DNA of 64,000 nucleotides from Sphingobium sp. YR768 (lineage in GTDB: Bacteria > Pseudomonadota > Alphaproteobacteria > Sphingomonadales > Sphingomonadaceae), in contig NZ_FOGE01000007.1 of assembly GCF_900111125.1 (NCBI RefSeq), forward strand, positions 124,001 through 188,000, given 5' to 3'. The notes under the pieces were generated by a model. The model saw only the letters and a program-made list of their open reading frames with translations, ran no database searches and was not told where the DNA came from. Shown piece after piece: positions 1 through 9,048 of this stretch; the stretch's first letter is position 1; every line of letters begins with the position of its first letter. A program made the position numbers and the translations under genes.

Positions 1-536
1 ACCGAGCCGACGCCTATTCCGACCAGCACCAGGCTTTGGCTCGCGACCGCGCCATCGCGAAGCGAGAGCAGATAGACGAGGATCGCCGTCAGCAGGCCGC
101 CGGTGACCGCCGCCGCCGCGACGGGAAGCGGCGATGCCCCGACGAGAACGATCCAGCCGATCGCGCCGGTCGCCGCTCCGGTCAGGAAGCCGATGACATC
201 CGGCGAGCCCAGCACGTTGCGCGAGACCGACTGAAAGATCGCTCCCGATATGCCGAGCGCCGCGCCCGCTCCGCAAGCCGTGATGACGCGCGGCAGACGG
301 ATGCTCAAGATGATCCTGCTGGCCATTTCGTCGTTCGAATTTCCGGCAAGGATTGCCGCTATCTGGGTGAAGGGCACATCGATCCGGCCCATGGTGAGCG
401 CCACGAGCGCCAGGATCAGGATGATGAGCAGCAGGCCCGTTCCGAGCAGCAACGCTCTCGCCGACACGATCAGCGATAAGCTGCCCGCTCGCCAGACAAC
501 GCGCCTGCAACGTGCTGTGATTGCTGTGTCCGTCAT
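1..536 (-). CDS. fepG: Ferric-siderophore ABC permease, FepG-like (3' end outside window)
   Basis: This is an inner-membrane FecCD-family permease, the second half of a heterodimeric ferric-siderophore channel. I read 178 codons from ATG at 536 to the window edge, so the C-terminal half is missing. The N-terminus has a hydrophobic helix followed by RLPRVI, then the family signature SGAIFQS and NVLGSPDVIGF, which resembles E. coli FepG (SGAIFQSL, NPLGSPDVMGF) more than FepD. The start overlaps the stop of the upstream permease as ATGA, implying translational coupling. The 5' part is clear; nothing can be said about the C-terminus. Confidence 0.88.
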   Translation of the reverse strand, partial: MTDTAITARCRRVVWRAGSLSLIVSARALLLGTGLLLIILILALVALTMGRIDVPFTQIAAILAGNSNDEMASRIILSIRLPRVITACGAGAALGISGAIFQSVSRNVLGSPDVIGFLTGAATGAIGWIVLVGASPLPVAAAAVTGGLLTAILVYLLSLRDGAVASQSLVLVGIGVGS

Positions 537-1564
537 GAATGGGCGAGCTTTCGCCCGCGCACCAGCGCGATGAAAAAGGGGCCACCGATCAGGGCGATCA
601 TGATGCCGACGCCGACTTCGCCGGGGCGCGCGACCATCCGTCCGGCCATGTCCGCCACGATCATCGTGCCTGCGGACAGCAGCATTGCCAAGGGAAGGAG
701 GCGACGATGCGCTGTCCCCACGATCGCACGCGCGGCATGCGGGGCGGTCAGGCCAAGGAAGGTGATTGGTCCTGCCGCGGCGGTGGCGGCTCCCGCAAGC
801 AGGATGACCGCGAAGGCGGCCAGCGCCAATGTCCGGCCCGGATGGCTGCCCAGCGAACGGGCAAGATCATCGCCGAGCGCGACGGCGTCGAGCCTGCGGG
901 CAAGACCAGCCACGATCAGCAGTCCGGTGCCGATCGGCAAGGTGACCGCGCGAAGCACCGGAAAGCCGCGCCCTTCGAGCGAGCCCACCGTCCAGTGCCG
1001 AAACTGGTCGAAGACCTCAGCTTCGCTGTTGATCGTTACTATATGGGTGAGGGCAAGGAACATGACCGTCAGCGCCGATCCGGCAAGCACCACCCGCACG
1101 GAATTCATGCCCTGGCGAATACTGCCGAGCAGATAGACCGCCATACCGGCAAGCGCGGCGCCCCCAAGGCCGAACCATACATAGGAGCCAGCTTCGGTCT
1201 GTCCGAAAAAGGCGATGGCAATCGCGATGCCCGCCGCCGCGCCGGCATTGACGCCCAGGATGCCGGGGTCTGCCAGCGGATTGCGCGTCAGCGCCTGCAT
1301 CACCACGCCGGCCGCGCCCAGCGCCACGCCAACCAGAAGCGCTGCCAGAGCGCGGGGGATGCGTAAATGCTGAACCAGAAGATGCCGGTTGTCGGCTGGA
1401 TCGAACGCGGTCACCGCATTCCAAGCCTGGCGGGGCGACAAATCTTCCGCGCCGATGCTTATGCTTGCGGCAGCCAGCAGCAGGACGAATGCAATCCCGC
1501 CCGCGAGCCAGCAATCCTGGTGTCGATGCCGCAAGCATTCGCCGCCGCAATCCGTATCGGTCAT
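533..1564 (-). CDS. fepD: Ferric-siderophore ABC permease, FepD-like
   Basis: This is a FecCD/BtuC-type permease of 343 residues, the usual length, with about nine or ten hydrophobic segments. It moves ferric siderophore delivered by the periplasmic protein across the inner membrane. The stretch VMQALTRNPLADPGILGVNAGA (split here only by my reading of residues about 85-106) and VFDQFRHWTVGSLEGR match E. coli FepD closely in the same order. It lies second in an operon, overlapping the binding-protein gene by ATGA at 1561-1564 and the next permease by ATGA at 533-536. No ATPase gene is visible; it probably follows beyond the window edge. Confidence 0.92.
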   Translation of the reverse strand: MTDTDCGGECLRHRHQDCWLAGGIAFVLLLAAASISIGAEDLSPRQAWNAVTAFDPADNRHLLVQHLRIPRALAALLVGVALGAAGVVMQALTRNPLADPGILGVNAGAAAGIAIAIAFFGQTEAGSYVWFGLGGAALAGMAVYLLGSIRQGMNSVRVVLAGSALTVMFLALTHIVTINSEAEVFDQFRHWTVGSLEGRGFPVLRAVTLPIGTGLLIVAGLARRLDAVALGDDLARSLGSHPGRTLALAAFAVILLAGAATAAAGPITFLGLTAPHAARAIVGTAHRRLLPLAMLLSAGTMIVADMAGRMVARPGEVGVGIMIALIGGPFFIALVRGRKLAHS

Positions 1565-2523
1565 TTCCCGAAGGTCTTGACGATACCGTCGACGATCTGG
1601 GTTGCGCTATAATAGTCGATCCGGAAGCTGTTGGTGCCCAGGCTCTGGACCTGCCGTGCGCGGACCGAGGGCAGATTGGCAAGCACCGGGTCGCTGAGAA
1701 ACGTCGCAACGCGCTCGTCATTCGCGCGCAGCAGGAAGGTCGTTGCTGCGGTCAGTCGGGGCAGCATTTCATAAGGAGCCCAGACGAAGTCGCCTCGCGC
1801 CTCCGAGGCAGCGTGCCAAGCCGGATCCGGATCCTCGACTGTAAAGCCAAGGCCGGCAAGGAGGCGGCCATGCGCGCCATTGGCGGTTGCGATCGGGTTC
1901 GTCGTACCCGATCCATTATAGCTGATGATGTTCACCTTGCCCGCCGGCACAGCGATTTTTCCGCGAGCGTCCACCACATAGCGCTCGAACGCCGCGATCC
2001 GCGCCGCAGCCTCATTTTCGAGACCCGCCGCCTTGCCAAGCTGGATCGCGAGATACTGCCAGGACTGGCTTCCATAATCTACCACTATGGTGGGCGCAAT
2101 CGCCTGGAGCTCGGCGCGCTGAGCCAGAGCGGAATCGGCGCCGCCCGTCGAGACCACGATGAGGTCGGGCTTCACCGCAATGGCGGCCTCGATGCCGACA
2201 TCGCCGGCTGGCCAGATATTTTTGATGCCGCGCTCTTTGGCAACGCCTGCCCATTGCGGAAAATACTGGCCATTGGCAGCAGAGGCGCTGGCAATCAGCG
2301 GCGCGTCGATCGCGAGCAGGGTGCCGGTCACCGACGCTGACGTAGAGAGAATGCGGCGCGGTCTGGCAGGAATATCGGTGATAGTACCGTCCGCGTTGAT
2401 AAAGCGGATGCTTCTCTCACTCTGTGAAGCCGAACCCCCGGCACTTTTTCCGCACCCAACCAGGCCGCCGGCCAGGATCAAGAGGCCGAAAGCCATAACG
2501 GCATGCCGACGTGTTACCGTCAT
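1561..2523 (-). CDS. fepB: Ferric-siderophore-binding lipoprotein, FepB-like
   Basis: This is the substrate-binding protein that delivers ferric siderophore to the permeases, 320 residues from the chosen ATG. I prefer ATG 2523 because GGAGGG sits five bases upstream and the protein then begins with a short signal peptide and the lipobox LVGC near residue 25. A longer start at 2571 would bury this signal. The mature part parallels E. coli FepB: RILSTSASVTGTLLAIDAP, VAKERG, GGADSALA and, near the end, LGTNSFRIDYYSATQ. FepB binds ferric enterobactin, so a catecholate is the best guess, though sphingomonad homologues may take other siderophores. Confidence 0.9.
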   Translation of the reverse strand: MTVTRRHAVMAFGLLILAGGLVGCGKSAGGSASQSERSIRFINADGTITDIPARPRRILSTSASVTGTLLAIDAPLIASASAANGQYFPQWAGVAKERGIKNIWPAGDVGIEAAIAVKPDLIVVSTGGADSALAQRAELQAIAPTIVVDYGSQSWQYLAIQLGKAAGLENEAAARIAAFERYVVDARGKIAVPAGKVNIISYNGSGTTNPIATANGAHGRLLAGLGFTVEDPDPAWHAASEARGDFVWAPYEMLPRLTAATTFLLRANDERVATFLSDPVLANLPSVRARQVQSLGTNSFRIDYYSATQIVDGIVKTFGK

Positions 2524-2585
2524 TCCCTCCATTTGCGGGTCAGCCTCCATCAATATGCTTGCGCCGGCCACAGGGGGCGCTATTG

Positions 2586-2602
2586 TTGCGAATAAGTCGC
2601 AT
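2586..2602. promoter_or_regulatory. Fur-like palindrome between fepB and the AraC-type gene
   Basis: TTGCGAATAAGTCGCAT contains the perfect inverted repeat TGCGA-N5-TCGCA, 63 bases upstream of the fepB start and 123 bases before the divergent regulator start. It closely resembles the palindrome at 5974-5990 in front of the TonB receptor. Iron control through Fur or a related repressor is inference from shape and context. Confidence 0.5.
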
Positions 2603-2724
2603 TAAATGCATTGGAGCGGGAAGCGCAAGCCTGACGCCTATTGCGAGATGCGGGAATTCTATCGTGCAATCGCGGGGTTTCGCGCACGGCTGTGCAGGGT
2701 GCCTCCGGATAAGGTGGGAACGTC

Positions 2725-3717
2725 ATGCCTTCGTCGGCTTCTTCGACAGCCGCCGCGCTATCTGTCGCGGATGTGTTGAAACAGGCAGCGCAACCGGTGC
2801 TGAATGCCAGCACTCACGAGCAGGAAGAAGCCTGGCCCGAGCGAACCATCATCTCAGGCCAGTTGCTCTCGCGCGAGGTCCAGGCGGGGCTTTACGTCAA
2901 TATGCACGATGTCCTCTATCTCGGCGATTGTGCGTTCGATGCCCGCAAGGAACGATCTCTAAGCTGCGGCTTGCTTCTTGCGGGCGAAGTCGCACCGATC
3001 GGCATCCGGGGATATGATCCGGTCATCCAGACACGCGGGCGGCCATTCCTCTTCGGTCTCGGCCAGGCCACGCAATGCGACCGGCTGTGGCGCGCCGGTA
3101 CACGGAGCCGCGGGGCAGGGGTCACGCTGAACCCGGACTTTCTCGAGCGCTTTGGAGCGGATGTCGCTGAAGACGGGCTCGCATTGCTGCACCAGTATCT
3201 GCAGCCCGGTTCGCGTTCGACCGTCCTGCCATCCTCTCGCGCGCTCACGCAGATTGCGGCGCGGCTTCTTGATCACCCTTATCGCGGACCTCTAGCGTCC
3301 CTGTTCCTTGAAAGCAGCGCGCTGCAGTTCGTGCTCGAGATCGCTTTCCTGCTGCGTGATGAAGACCGGCTCGTCCGTCAACTCGGCCGCTGGCACCTTG
3401 GCCGGGTGACTGAAGCGCGCGAGATGCTCGACGCGCGGCTGGCTGATCCGCCAAGTTCACTCGAGCTTGCCCGGCAGGTCGGGGTGAACCTCACCACCCT
3501 GCAGGAGAATTTCAAGACCGCCTATGGGCTGACCTTATTCGCCTATGTCCGCGTCGAAAGGCTGAAGCTGGCCCGAGAACTGATCCTCGATCAGGGGCTC
3601 GGCATCGCCGAAGCGGGCTACCGCGTCGGCTTCGGCAGCCCGGCCGCCTTCACCGCCGCCTATCGCCGCCAGTTCGGGCATCCGCCATCGGCAGAGCGCG
3701 GCGCAACGCTCAATTGA
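2725..3717 (+). CDS. AraC-family regulator, PchR-like
   Basis: This is a transcription regulator of 330 residues. The last hundred residues form the two helix-turn-helix units of the AraC/XylS family, including LARQVGVNLTTLQENFK and the C-terminal signature AEAGYRVGFGSPAAFTAAYRRQFG. The N-terminal two-thirds is a ligand-sensing region that I do not recognise in detail; in PchR-like proteins it senses the ferric siderophore. AAGGTGGGA lies shortly before the ATG. The gene is divergent from the fep-like operon and convergent with the siderophore receptor at 3742-5961. It therefore probably activates both when their siderophore is present. Confidence 0.85.
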   Translation: MPSSASSTAAALSVADVLKQAAQPVLNASTHEQEEAWPERTIISGQLLSREVQAGLYVNMHDVLYLGDCAFDARKERSLSCGLLLAGEVAPIGIRGYDPVIQTRGRPFLFGLGQATQCDRLWRAGTRSRGAGVTLNPDFLERFGADVAEDGLALLHQYLQPGSRSTVLPSSRALTQIAARLLDHPYRGPLASLFLESSALQFVLEIAFLLRDEDRLVRQLGRWHLGRVTEAREMLDARLADPPSSLELARQVGVNLTTLQENFKTAYGLTLFAYVRVERLKLARELILDQGLGIAEAGYRVGFGSPAAFTAAYRRQFGHPPSAERGATLN

Positions 3718-3741
3718 GCGACGCCGCGCCCGGCCTGGAGG

Positions 3742-5961
3742 TTACCAGCTCAGCCTGATCGAGCCGGTCAGCGTGCGGCCCGAGCCATAATAGCAGGCCG
3801 TCAGGGCTGAGCAGGTGGCGACATAGCGCTTGTTCGCAAGATTACTTCCGTTGATCGAGAGCAGGGCCTTTGCGCCGCCGACCTGCCCCAGATCGTAGCG
3901 GATAGATGCGTCGAAGAGATGGTAGGCATCGATATGCAGGGTGTTGGCAAGGTCGCCATAGGTGTCATCGACATAGCGGGCGCCCGCTGCGAGGCTCAGG
4001 CCGGTCAGCGCGCCATGCTGGAAACTATAGTCGAGCCAGAGTGAGCCCATCCAGTCGGGTACCCGTATCATCCGGTTGCCCTGGTTCGTCGTATCCCGCG
4101 TGACCTTGGAATCGAACAACGTCGCCGCCCCGATGACGCTGAAGCCCGCAAGCGGTGTCACCCGGCCCTCAAGTTCGATGCCCCGGATGCGGACCTCGCC
4201 CGTCTGCACCTGGTAGGATTCGGTGCTCGTATTCTGCGGGTCGGTGGTCAGGACATTCTTCTGACGCAGATCGAAAGCCGACAAGGTGATCATGCCGTCG
4301 ATCGTTCGCGGCTCATATTTGATGCCGATCTCCCATTGATCGGCGGAGATCGCCTTGAAGGCGCTGCCGTCGCGCGCCGTGCCGATCGCGGGCTGGAACG
4401 ACTGCGAAAAGCTGGCATAGGGCGACAGCCCGTTGGGGAAGGCATAGAGCAGCCCGACCCGGCCCGAGAAGGCTTCGTTCCGCGATCGGGTGGCCACATT
4501 GTTCAGCGTGTTGAGCGAGTCGATCTTCGCCCAGTCGTAGCGACCGCTCATGGTCAGCCGCCAATTGCCTGCCGCGATCTGGTCCTGGAGATAGGCACCG
4601 CTCTGGCTATCGGTCTCGCGCGTGCCGACCTGATTGACCAATGTGGGCGCGAAATCATAATGGGTATAGACCGGATCGTAGATGTCGATCTGGATCGCGG
4701 TTTGCGACACCGCCGCCTGCTTTCGCAGGAAATTCCATTTGGTCCGCTGCCAGTCGAAGCCCGCCAGCATGACATGCTCGATGTCGCCGGTGACGAACCG
4801 TCCTTCGAGCCGCGTGTCGATGGTATAGCCGTTGGAATCGCCTTCGCCCTGAACCGCACGGCGCGGGAGAATGCGTCCGTTCGTCAGCGTGTTCGGATTG
4901 GTGACGGTCTGCCCGCGCACGCCATAGACCACCGTGGCACGATAGAGCGAGTCGACATGGGTGAAGCGCGCATTCTGGCTGAGCTTGAACGTGTCGCTGA
5001 ACTTGTGCTCGAACTGCCAGCCTGCCGACCAGACCATGCGATCATAGACGTTCCAGTTCGGTTCGCCGAGGAACGTCCGGTTGTCGATATAGCCGTCCGC
5101 TCCTGGGATCACTGATCCCTGGTAGGGCAGGAACTGGAAGGTGCTGCCGCCGCTGTCTTCTTGGTAGAAGGCCTGTAGCGTCAGCTTCGTCCTCTCGCTC
5201 ATCCGGAAGGTGACGCTCGGCGCCAAAAACCACTGCTGGTGATCGACATGCTCCAGTTGCGTGCCGCCATCCTTGAACAGGCCGACGAAACGCGCCGCAA
5301 CGCTGCCGCTCTCATTGGCATGCCCGAGGTCGAAGGCGGCCTGATATTTGCCATATTCGTCCGTCAGCAATTGCAGCATCTGCGGCTGCCCGGCTCGCGG
5401 GGTCTTGCTGATCTGGTTGACCATGCCGCCGGGCGCGAGCTGGCCGTAGAGGACGCTCGATGGGCCCTTCAGCACCTCGACCCTTTCCATGCTCCAATTG
5501 TTATAGGCGGCATGGTTCCAGCTCGATGAACTGTCGGACGGCATTCGCAGCCCGTCGAGCATGATGTTGCTGGCAAATCCGCCCGCATCGAAACCACGGA
5601 TGTACATGTCGTCGATGCGGTTATCCATGCCCTGGCTTTCGGGCAGGACGCCCGCGACATAGCGGGTGGCTTCGTTGAGCGTCTGTACACCGCGCGCGTC
5701 CAGTTCGTCGCGGGTGATGACAGACACCGATTGCGGCGTCTCGCGCGGCGGGGTGGTGGTCTTGGTCGAAGCGTCGATCGTCTCGGCCGGACGATAGGCG
5801 TTCACGACGATGTCCGCCTCGCTGCCATCCTGCGCAACCGCCGGTGCCGCCGACACAAGCGCATATGCCAGCAGGGAGCCGGCAATGGACGGCCGCTTCA
5901 GCTGGGCTGCTCCCCGAAGGTCGGACATTTCTTTACGCGCGGATAGTCTCACACCACTCAT
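3742..5961 (-). CDS. TonB-dependent siderophore receptor
   Basis: This outer-membrane ferric-siderophore receptor is 739 residues long. It has a signal peptide ending AVAQD at about residue 45, a plug domain (PRETPQSVSVITRDEL, then VLKGPSSVLYGQLAPGGMVNQISKTP) and a 22-strand barrel ending in aromatic LSW. The plug wording belongs to the FhuA/FoxA/FcuA group. A Cys pair (CSALTAC) near the C-terminus also occurs in FhuA-like receptors. The start could be M1 or M12. A 9-bp inverted repeat just upstream (5969-5995) suggests iron control. It is the likely receptor for the adjacent fep-type transporter; the substrate is unknown. Confidence 0.93.
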   Translation of the reverse strand: MSGVRLSARKEMSDLRGAAQLKRPSIAGSLLAYALVSAAPAVAQDGSEADIVVNAYRPAETIDASTKTTTPPRETPQSVSVITRDELDARGVQTLNEATRYVAGVLPESQGMDNRIDDMYIRGFDAGGFASNIMLDGLRMPSDSSSSWNHAAYNNWSMERVEVLKGPSSVLYGQLAPGGMVNQISKTPRAGQPQMLQLLTDEYGKYQAAFDLGHANESGSVAARFVGLFKDGGTQLEHVDHQQWFLAPSVTFRMSERTKLTLQAFYQEDSGGSTFQFLPYQGSVIPGADGYIDNRTFLGEPNWNVYDRMVWSAGWQFEHKFSDTFKLSQNARFTHVDSLYRATVVYGVRGQTVTNPNTLTNGRILPRRAVQGEGDSNGYTIDTRLEGRFVTGDIEHVMLAGFDWQRTKWNFLRKQAAVSQTAIQIDIYDPVYTHYDFAPTLVNQVGTRETDSQSGAYLQDQIAAGNWRLTMSGRYDWAKIDSLNTLNNVATRSRNEAFSGRVGLLYAFPNGLSPYASFSQSFQPAIGTARDGSAFKAISADQWEIGIKYEPRTIDGMITLSAFDLRQKNVLTTDPQNTSTESYQVQTGEVRIRGIELEGRVTPLAGFSVIGAATLFDSKVTRDTTNQGNRMIRVPDWMGSLWLDYSFQHGALTGLSLAAGARYVDDTYGDLANTLHIDAYHLFDASIRYDLGQVGGAKALLSINGSNLANKRYVATCSALTACYYGSGRTLTGSIRLSW

Positions 5962-5968
5962 CTGAATC

Positions 5969-5995
5969 CCCTATTGCGAGTAATTTGCAATAGGG
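5969..5995. promoter_or_regulatory. Fur-like palindrome upstream of the siderophore receptor
   Basis: CCCTATTGC and GCAATAGGG form a perfect 9-bp inverted repeat around a 9-base spacer. The core TTGCGAGTAATTTGCAA at 5974-5990 aligns with the palindrome at 2586-2602. It begins eight bases before the receptor start and would sit between the divergent receptor and DUF2218 genes. A ferric-uptake regulator site is the simplest reading. Confidence 0.55.
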
Positions 5996-6159
5996 TGAAG
6001 GTCGATCGCGCCGCAATGCGCGGGGCTATCGCGAAATCCAGAATTGCTGTCGTGAGGTCCAGCCTGCGAAATCCGCGGTGGGGTCTTTTGAATGCGTATC
6101 GTAAAGTAGCGACGAGCGCCTGCGCCGGTCAGCGTGCTTGCTCAATCAGGAGATCGAAG

Positions 6160-6447
6160 ATGGCCGAGAGCCATGTTACCATCGCGACGACGAATTCCAG
6201 ACGTTATCAAAGCCAGCTTTGCAAGCATTGGGGGCACAAGCTCAACGTGGAAGAGCATGAAACCCACGCTATCGTGAAGCTGCCGCAGGCGCTTCTGACC
6301 ATGCATGCCGACGACGACGCTTTAAATGTTCACTTGCGTGCGGACGAAGCGGAAGGACTGGAAGCCATGAAGCATGTCGTGACCTCACATCTCGACCGCT
6401 TCGCTTTTCGAGAGGCGCCTTTTGACTATCTCTGGAACGACGCCTGA
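6160..6447 (+). CDS. DUF2218 domain protein
   Basis: This is a small soluble protein of 95 residues. The whole length matches my memory of the DUF2218 family: a start such as MAESHVTIATTNSRRYQSQL, the conserved KHWGHK, a central LTMHADDDALNVHLRA and FAFREAPFDYLW at the end. I choose ATG 6160 because AGGAGA lies seven bases upstream; an in-frame extension to 5974 has no ribosome site. DUF2218 genes often neighbour siderophore receptors, so a role in iron handling is likely, but the biochemical function is unknown. It is divergent from the receptor across the palindrome at 5969-5995. Confidence 0.82.
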   Translation: MAESHVTIATTNSRRYQSQLCKHWGHKLNVEEHETHAIVKLPQALLTMHADDDALNVHLRADEAEGLEAMKHVVTSHLDRFAFREAPFDYLWNDA

Positions 6448-6551
6448 TGGTCAAATCGGCATCACGAGGATCCCCTTGCCCGGAAAAATAAATCTTTGGG
6501 CGCCGAACGCAAAAGACCCAGGCAGGTCGATTGCAACCGTCGTGGTAGCGA

Positions 6552-6692
6552 TCAGACCGGGTTCTTGAGTGGTTCCGGCTTCTTGCCGTCGGGCAGTTTC
6601 TCGCGCAGATGCGCGTGGACCATGTGATTGTCGAACGGCTTGATAGCTGGGACTGTTATCCTATCATCGACTGCGCAGAGCGCCGATTTCAC
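6552..6692 (-). CDS. Possible small ORF downstream of the IS-split gene
   Basis: This is a GTG-started reading frame of 46 codons whose start overlaps the reconstructed stop of the disrupted gene as GTGA at 6689-6692. The product is basic at its end (REKLPDGKKPEPLKNPV). I do not recognise it. Support rests only on the overlap and an uninterrupted frame. Confidence 0.3.
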   Translation of the reverse strand: MKSALCAVDDRITVPAIKPFDNHMVHAHLREKLPDGKKPEPLKNPV

Positions 6693-6749
6693 TTGGTAAT
6701 GTGCTCGTAAATGGTTCGCTTTAATCGTGCGGTAGTCATCTCATCTGAC
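6689..6749 (-). pseudogene. 3' fragment of the gene split by the IS481 element
   Basis: Removing bases 6750-7831 exactly joins this stretch in frame to the gene fragment at 7832-8450. The fused end then reads RWLDHL-MSDEMTTARLKRTI and continues to a TGA at 6689-6691. No target duplication is needed for the frame to close. The joined protein would be about 227 residues. I do not recognise it. Confidence 0.5.
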
Positions 6750-7742
6750 TGTCTGGTTGCGACACATCATTGGCATAATATAGGACGTCGTCGACTTTGG
6801 CCATAAGATCGTCTGGCGCCGTGGGCTTGTAAAGAGGGTTGGCGAGCGCGGGTGCCTGCGCGATCCGTTTCTCCACCTTCTGGCGTGGTGAGTTGCCTTG
6901 GAACACGCGCTGTCGTCGTCGATTGTAGGCGCGGTTGAAGCCGGCCAGCAGGATTTCGAGATCCGCGTGGCCGGCGACGTTGATGCCCATCACCTCGCTG
7001 GCGATGCGGCCGTTGAAGCGCTCGACCATGCCATTGGTCTGGGGTGTATAGGGTTTTGTCTTGCGTTGACTGACCTTGATCTCGGCGCAAGTGCGTTCAA
7101 AATCGTCGGCGGTGAAGCAGGATCCCCGGTCGGTCAGGACATGGGTGACACGGAAAGGGAATGCCTTCCTGGCGGTATTGAGAAAGGTGATAGCGTTGGC
7201 GGCATTCTCGGCGTCGTAGACGTTGAGATGGACGAACCGTGAGCAACGATCGATGGCCACATAGAGGAAGCGCTTGCGGATCTCACCGTCCGCAGTGCGC
7301 AGCTTGGGCAGATGTTTTACGTCGATGTGGACGAAGCCCAGATCCTCGTCCTTGAAGCGGCCTTGCCCATTGCGCGGTTGCGTCGAGGGTTTGGGTGGGC
7401 GGCGGTTGAGACCCTCGGCCTTAAGCACCCGATAGATGCTGTCGCGATTGAGGTGTGGCAGGAAGTGCCGGAGCACGAAGGTGAGATCATCCAGGGCGAG
7501 CCAGTCGACTTGCGCACAGCGCAGATGATGGCGCGTTCTTCCTCGGTCATGCACCAAGCCAGGCGCTTAGGCCGGCTTGAGCAATCCTGGACCGCCTGCT
7601 CGCCGCGTCTGCGCCACTTGCGGACGGTTTCGTCGCTGATGCCATAGCGCTTTGCGAGAACACTGGCGGGCTCGCTAGAACGAGCGATTTCCGCCCGCAC
7701 AACAGGCATGGTTCGGGCTTGGGGATGTATCTGCACCATCAC
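6736..7742 (-). pseudogene. IS481-family transposase, frameshifted
   Basis: This is a DDE transposase in two frames. The first, 7742 down to about 7500, holds the helix-turn-helix (VLAKRYGISDETVRKWRRRG). The second, from about 7500 to 6736, holds the rve catalytic core (HIDVKHLPKL, LTDRGSCF, TPQTNGMVERFNGR). Restoring one base near 7499-7502 joins AVRKSTG to LALDDLTFVLRHF, as expected for intact relatives. IS481 transposases are normally a single frame, so I read this as inactivation rather than programmed frameshifting. The stop codon lies just outside the left terminal repeat. Confidence 0.82.
6750..6773. repeat. Left terminal inverted repeat of the IS481 element
   Basis: These 24 bases begin TGTCTGGTTGCGACAC and are perfectly inverted at 7808-7831. 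Confidence 0.88.
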
Positions 7743-7807
7743 GAAACCTCATCAGCAAAAGCGGCAAAGCGCCACGCGTGATCCGCGATAGCGCTACTTA
7801 CCATGTC

Positions 7808-7831
7808 CCAATGATGTGTCGCAACCAGACA
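7808..7831. repeat. Right terminal inverted repeat of the IS481 element
   Basis: This is the perfect reverse complement of 6750-6773. Confidence 0.88.
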
Positions 7832-8450
7832 ATTAGATGGTCGAGCCACCTCAGCCGCTTTTCAATCCCGCCCGTCACGGTCTCCGACGTTTTCTCGATC
7901 GTGATACGTTTGAGCCGAACTCCGGGTCCGAAAACTGCGGCCAGTTTGCCGGGCGCTACTTCCTCACCACTCCTTGGATCATTCGGGTCACGGAACCGAA
8001 TGAGCCTCGGCAGTGGATTGGTCCTCTCAAAACCAATTGTATCAGGGTGTGTTGGCCAGAGTTCTGTGACATCGCGCCACCGATAGGCTTTGTCATTGGC
8101 TGGCTCTTGCGACAGCCTGCTTCCGAGCGCCCTTCCAGGAAGCTGACGCGCATAGTCAGCGTCACCATCGGCACTCGTAAGCAACGCGAACAGTGCCGCA
8201 CCTCCCGGTAGATCGATGGCTACCGCTTCGCACCTCACGCAGCCGTTGTTTGAAACCCCATCTCGGAATCTATGTCCGAAAATCAGGCTTTTGCCGCCGC
8301 TGCGCACGTAATTGCCAACAAAGGTGGCGCGGCAGCCGTCGATCAGGCCGGCCATTCGCCCGCAGCCCTGGCATTTTGCCAATTCAATTGCGATGCACAG
8401 GGCACATCACGTTGCAGACGCGCTACCGCGAGCGATTCGGAATTGGACAT
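7832..8450 (-). pseudogene. 5' fragment of an unrecognised gene split by IS481
   Basis: The likely start is ATG 8450 (MSNSESLAVARLQRDV), with GGAG eight bases upstream. This frame shifts at the GGG run 8400-8402: one extra base there would join it to CIAIELAKCQGCGRMAGLID and the long downstream frame. That frame contains a Cys-rich start, a middle RWRDVTELWPTHPDTIGF and an end GIEKRLRWLDHL, where the insertion sequence begins. I do not recognise the family. The gene follows the HTH gene at 8512-9048 and is damaged twice, by an indel and by the insertion. Confidence 0.5.
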
Positions 8451-8511
8451 AGTTTCTCCTTCGCCGGAAGCGCGGAGCGCTCCGGAGCAATGTTGGGCCA
8501 GATTGTCAGGA

Positions 8512-9048
8512 TCAGTTGGAAACGAGGCGCGTAAGCGTCTCGGCAATGCCGAGGCCCAGAAACACGACGATGACCAGGGCGGTGAGCATAGCAACCATGA
8601 TCATTATGCGTGCCGGGATGCTGTAATCGTGTCTCCACCCTTCCTGGAACGGCGCCAGAAGATCCTTCCCTGCGCCCCCCGGTCCCGATGCTGGGCGCAA
8701 TGCTGTCGCTCAGCAAAAGAACCGATAACGGGTCGCCGTCCGAAAAGTGGGATGGCACCAGAACAGGCACGGGGGGAAGCTGCACCAGATCATATGTGAC
8801 GCGATCATATACGCTCTTCAGCCGGGCGTAGACGACGGCCGCCTCATCGCGGTCGGCTGCACCGAGAATTTTTCGCGCGGCGGTGATGCGCTGATCAACT
8901 GTGGGTTTGAAAATCTGAAGGATCGTGCGATTTCCTTCGAGCTCTTGCGTTCAACTACAAGGTCGAGGCAGGCGCGATGCTTGTGGGTAAGGCGGGACCA
9001 GCGGGAGAGGTCGTCCGGTTCTTCCACTGATGCCTTCCTCCTGACCAA
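8512..9048 (-). pseudogene. HTH regulator with C-terminal membrane anchor, two frameshifts
   Basis: The N-terminus carries a LuxR-like helix-turn-helix (LTHKHRACLDLVVERKSSKE then IARSF). After one lost base at the GGG run 8903-8905 the frame continues TVDQRITAARKILGAADRDE. After one extra base in the C-run 8675-8680 it ends in a single membrane helix (IMVAMLTALVIVVFLGLGIA) and stops at 8512. This arrangement, a DNA-binding domain tethered to the membrane by a C-terminal helix, is a small regulator family I know from sphingomonads. Both indels are in homopolymers, so decay and sequencing error are both possible. Confidence 0.6.

Larger units (their letters stand above)
6750..7831 (-). mobile_element. 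IS481-family insertion sequence
   Basis: The element is 1,082 bases long and bounded by perfect 24-bp inverted repeats at 6750-6773 and 7808-7831, each starting TGTCTGGTTGCGACAC. It carries one frameshifted transposase. No flanking target duplication is visible (CTGAC on one side, ATTAG on the other). It lies inside a gene whose frame closes on exact removal. Confidence 0.85.

Noticed and set aside
7317..7742. Programmed frameshift in the IS481 transposase
   Set aside because: IS481 transposases are single-frame proteins, and I see no slippery A or T run at the shift near 7500. A simple base loss fits better.
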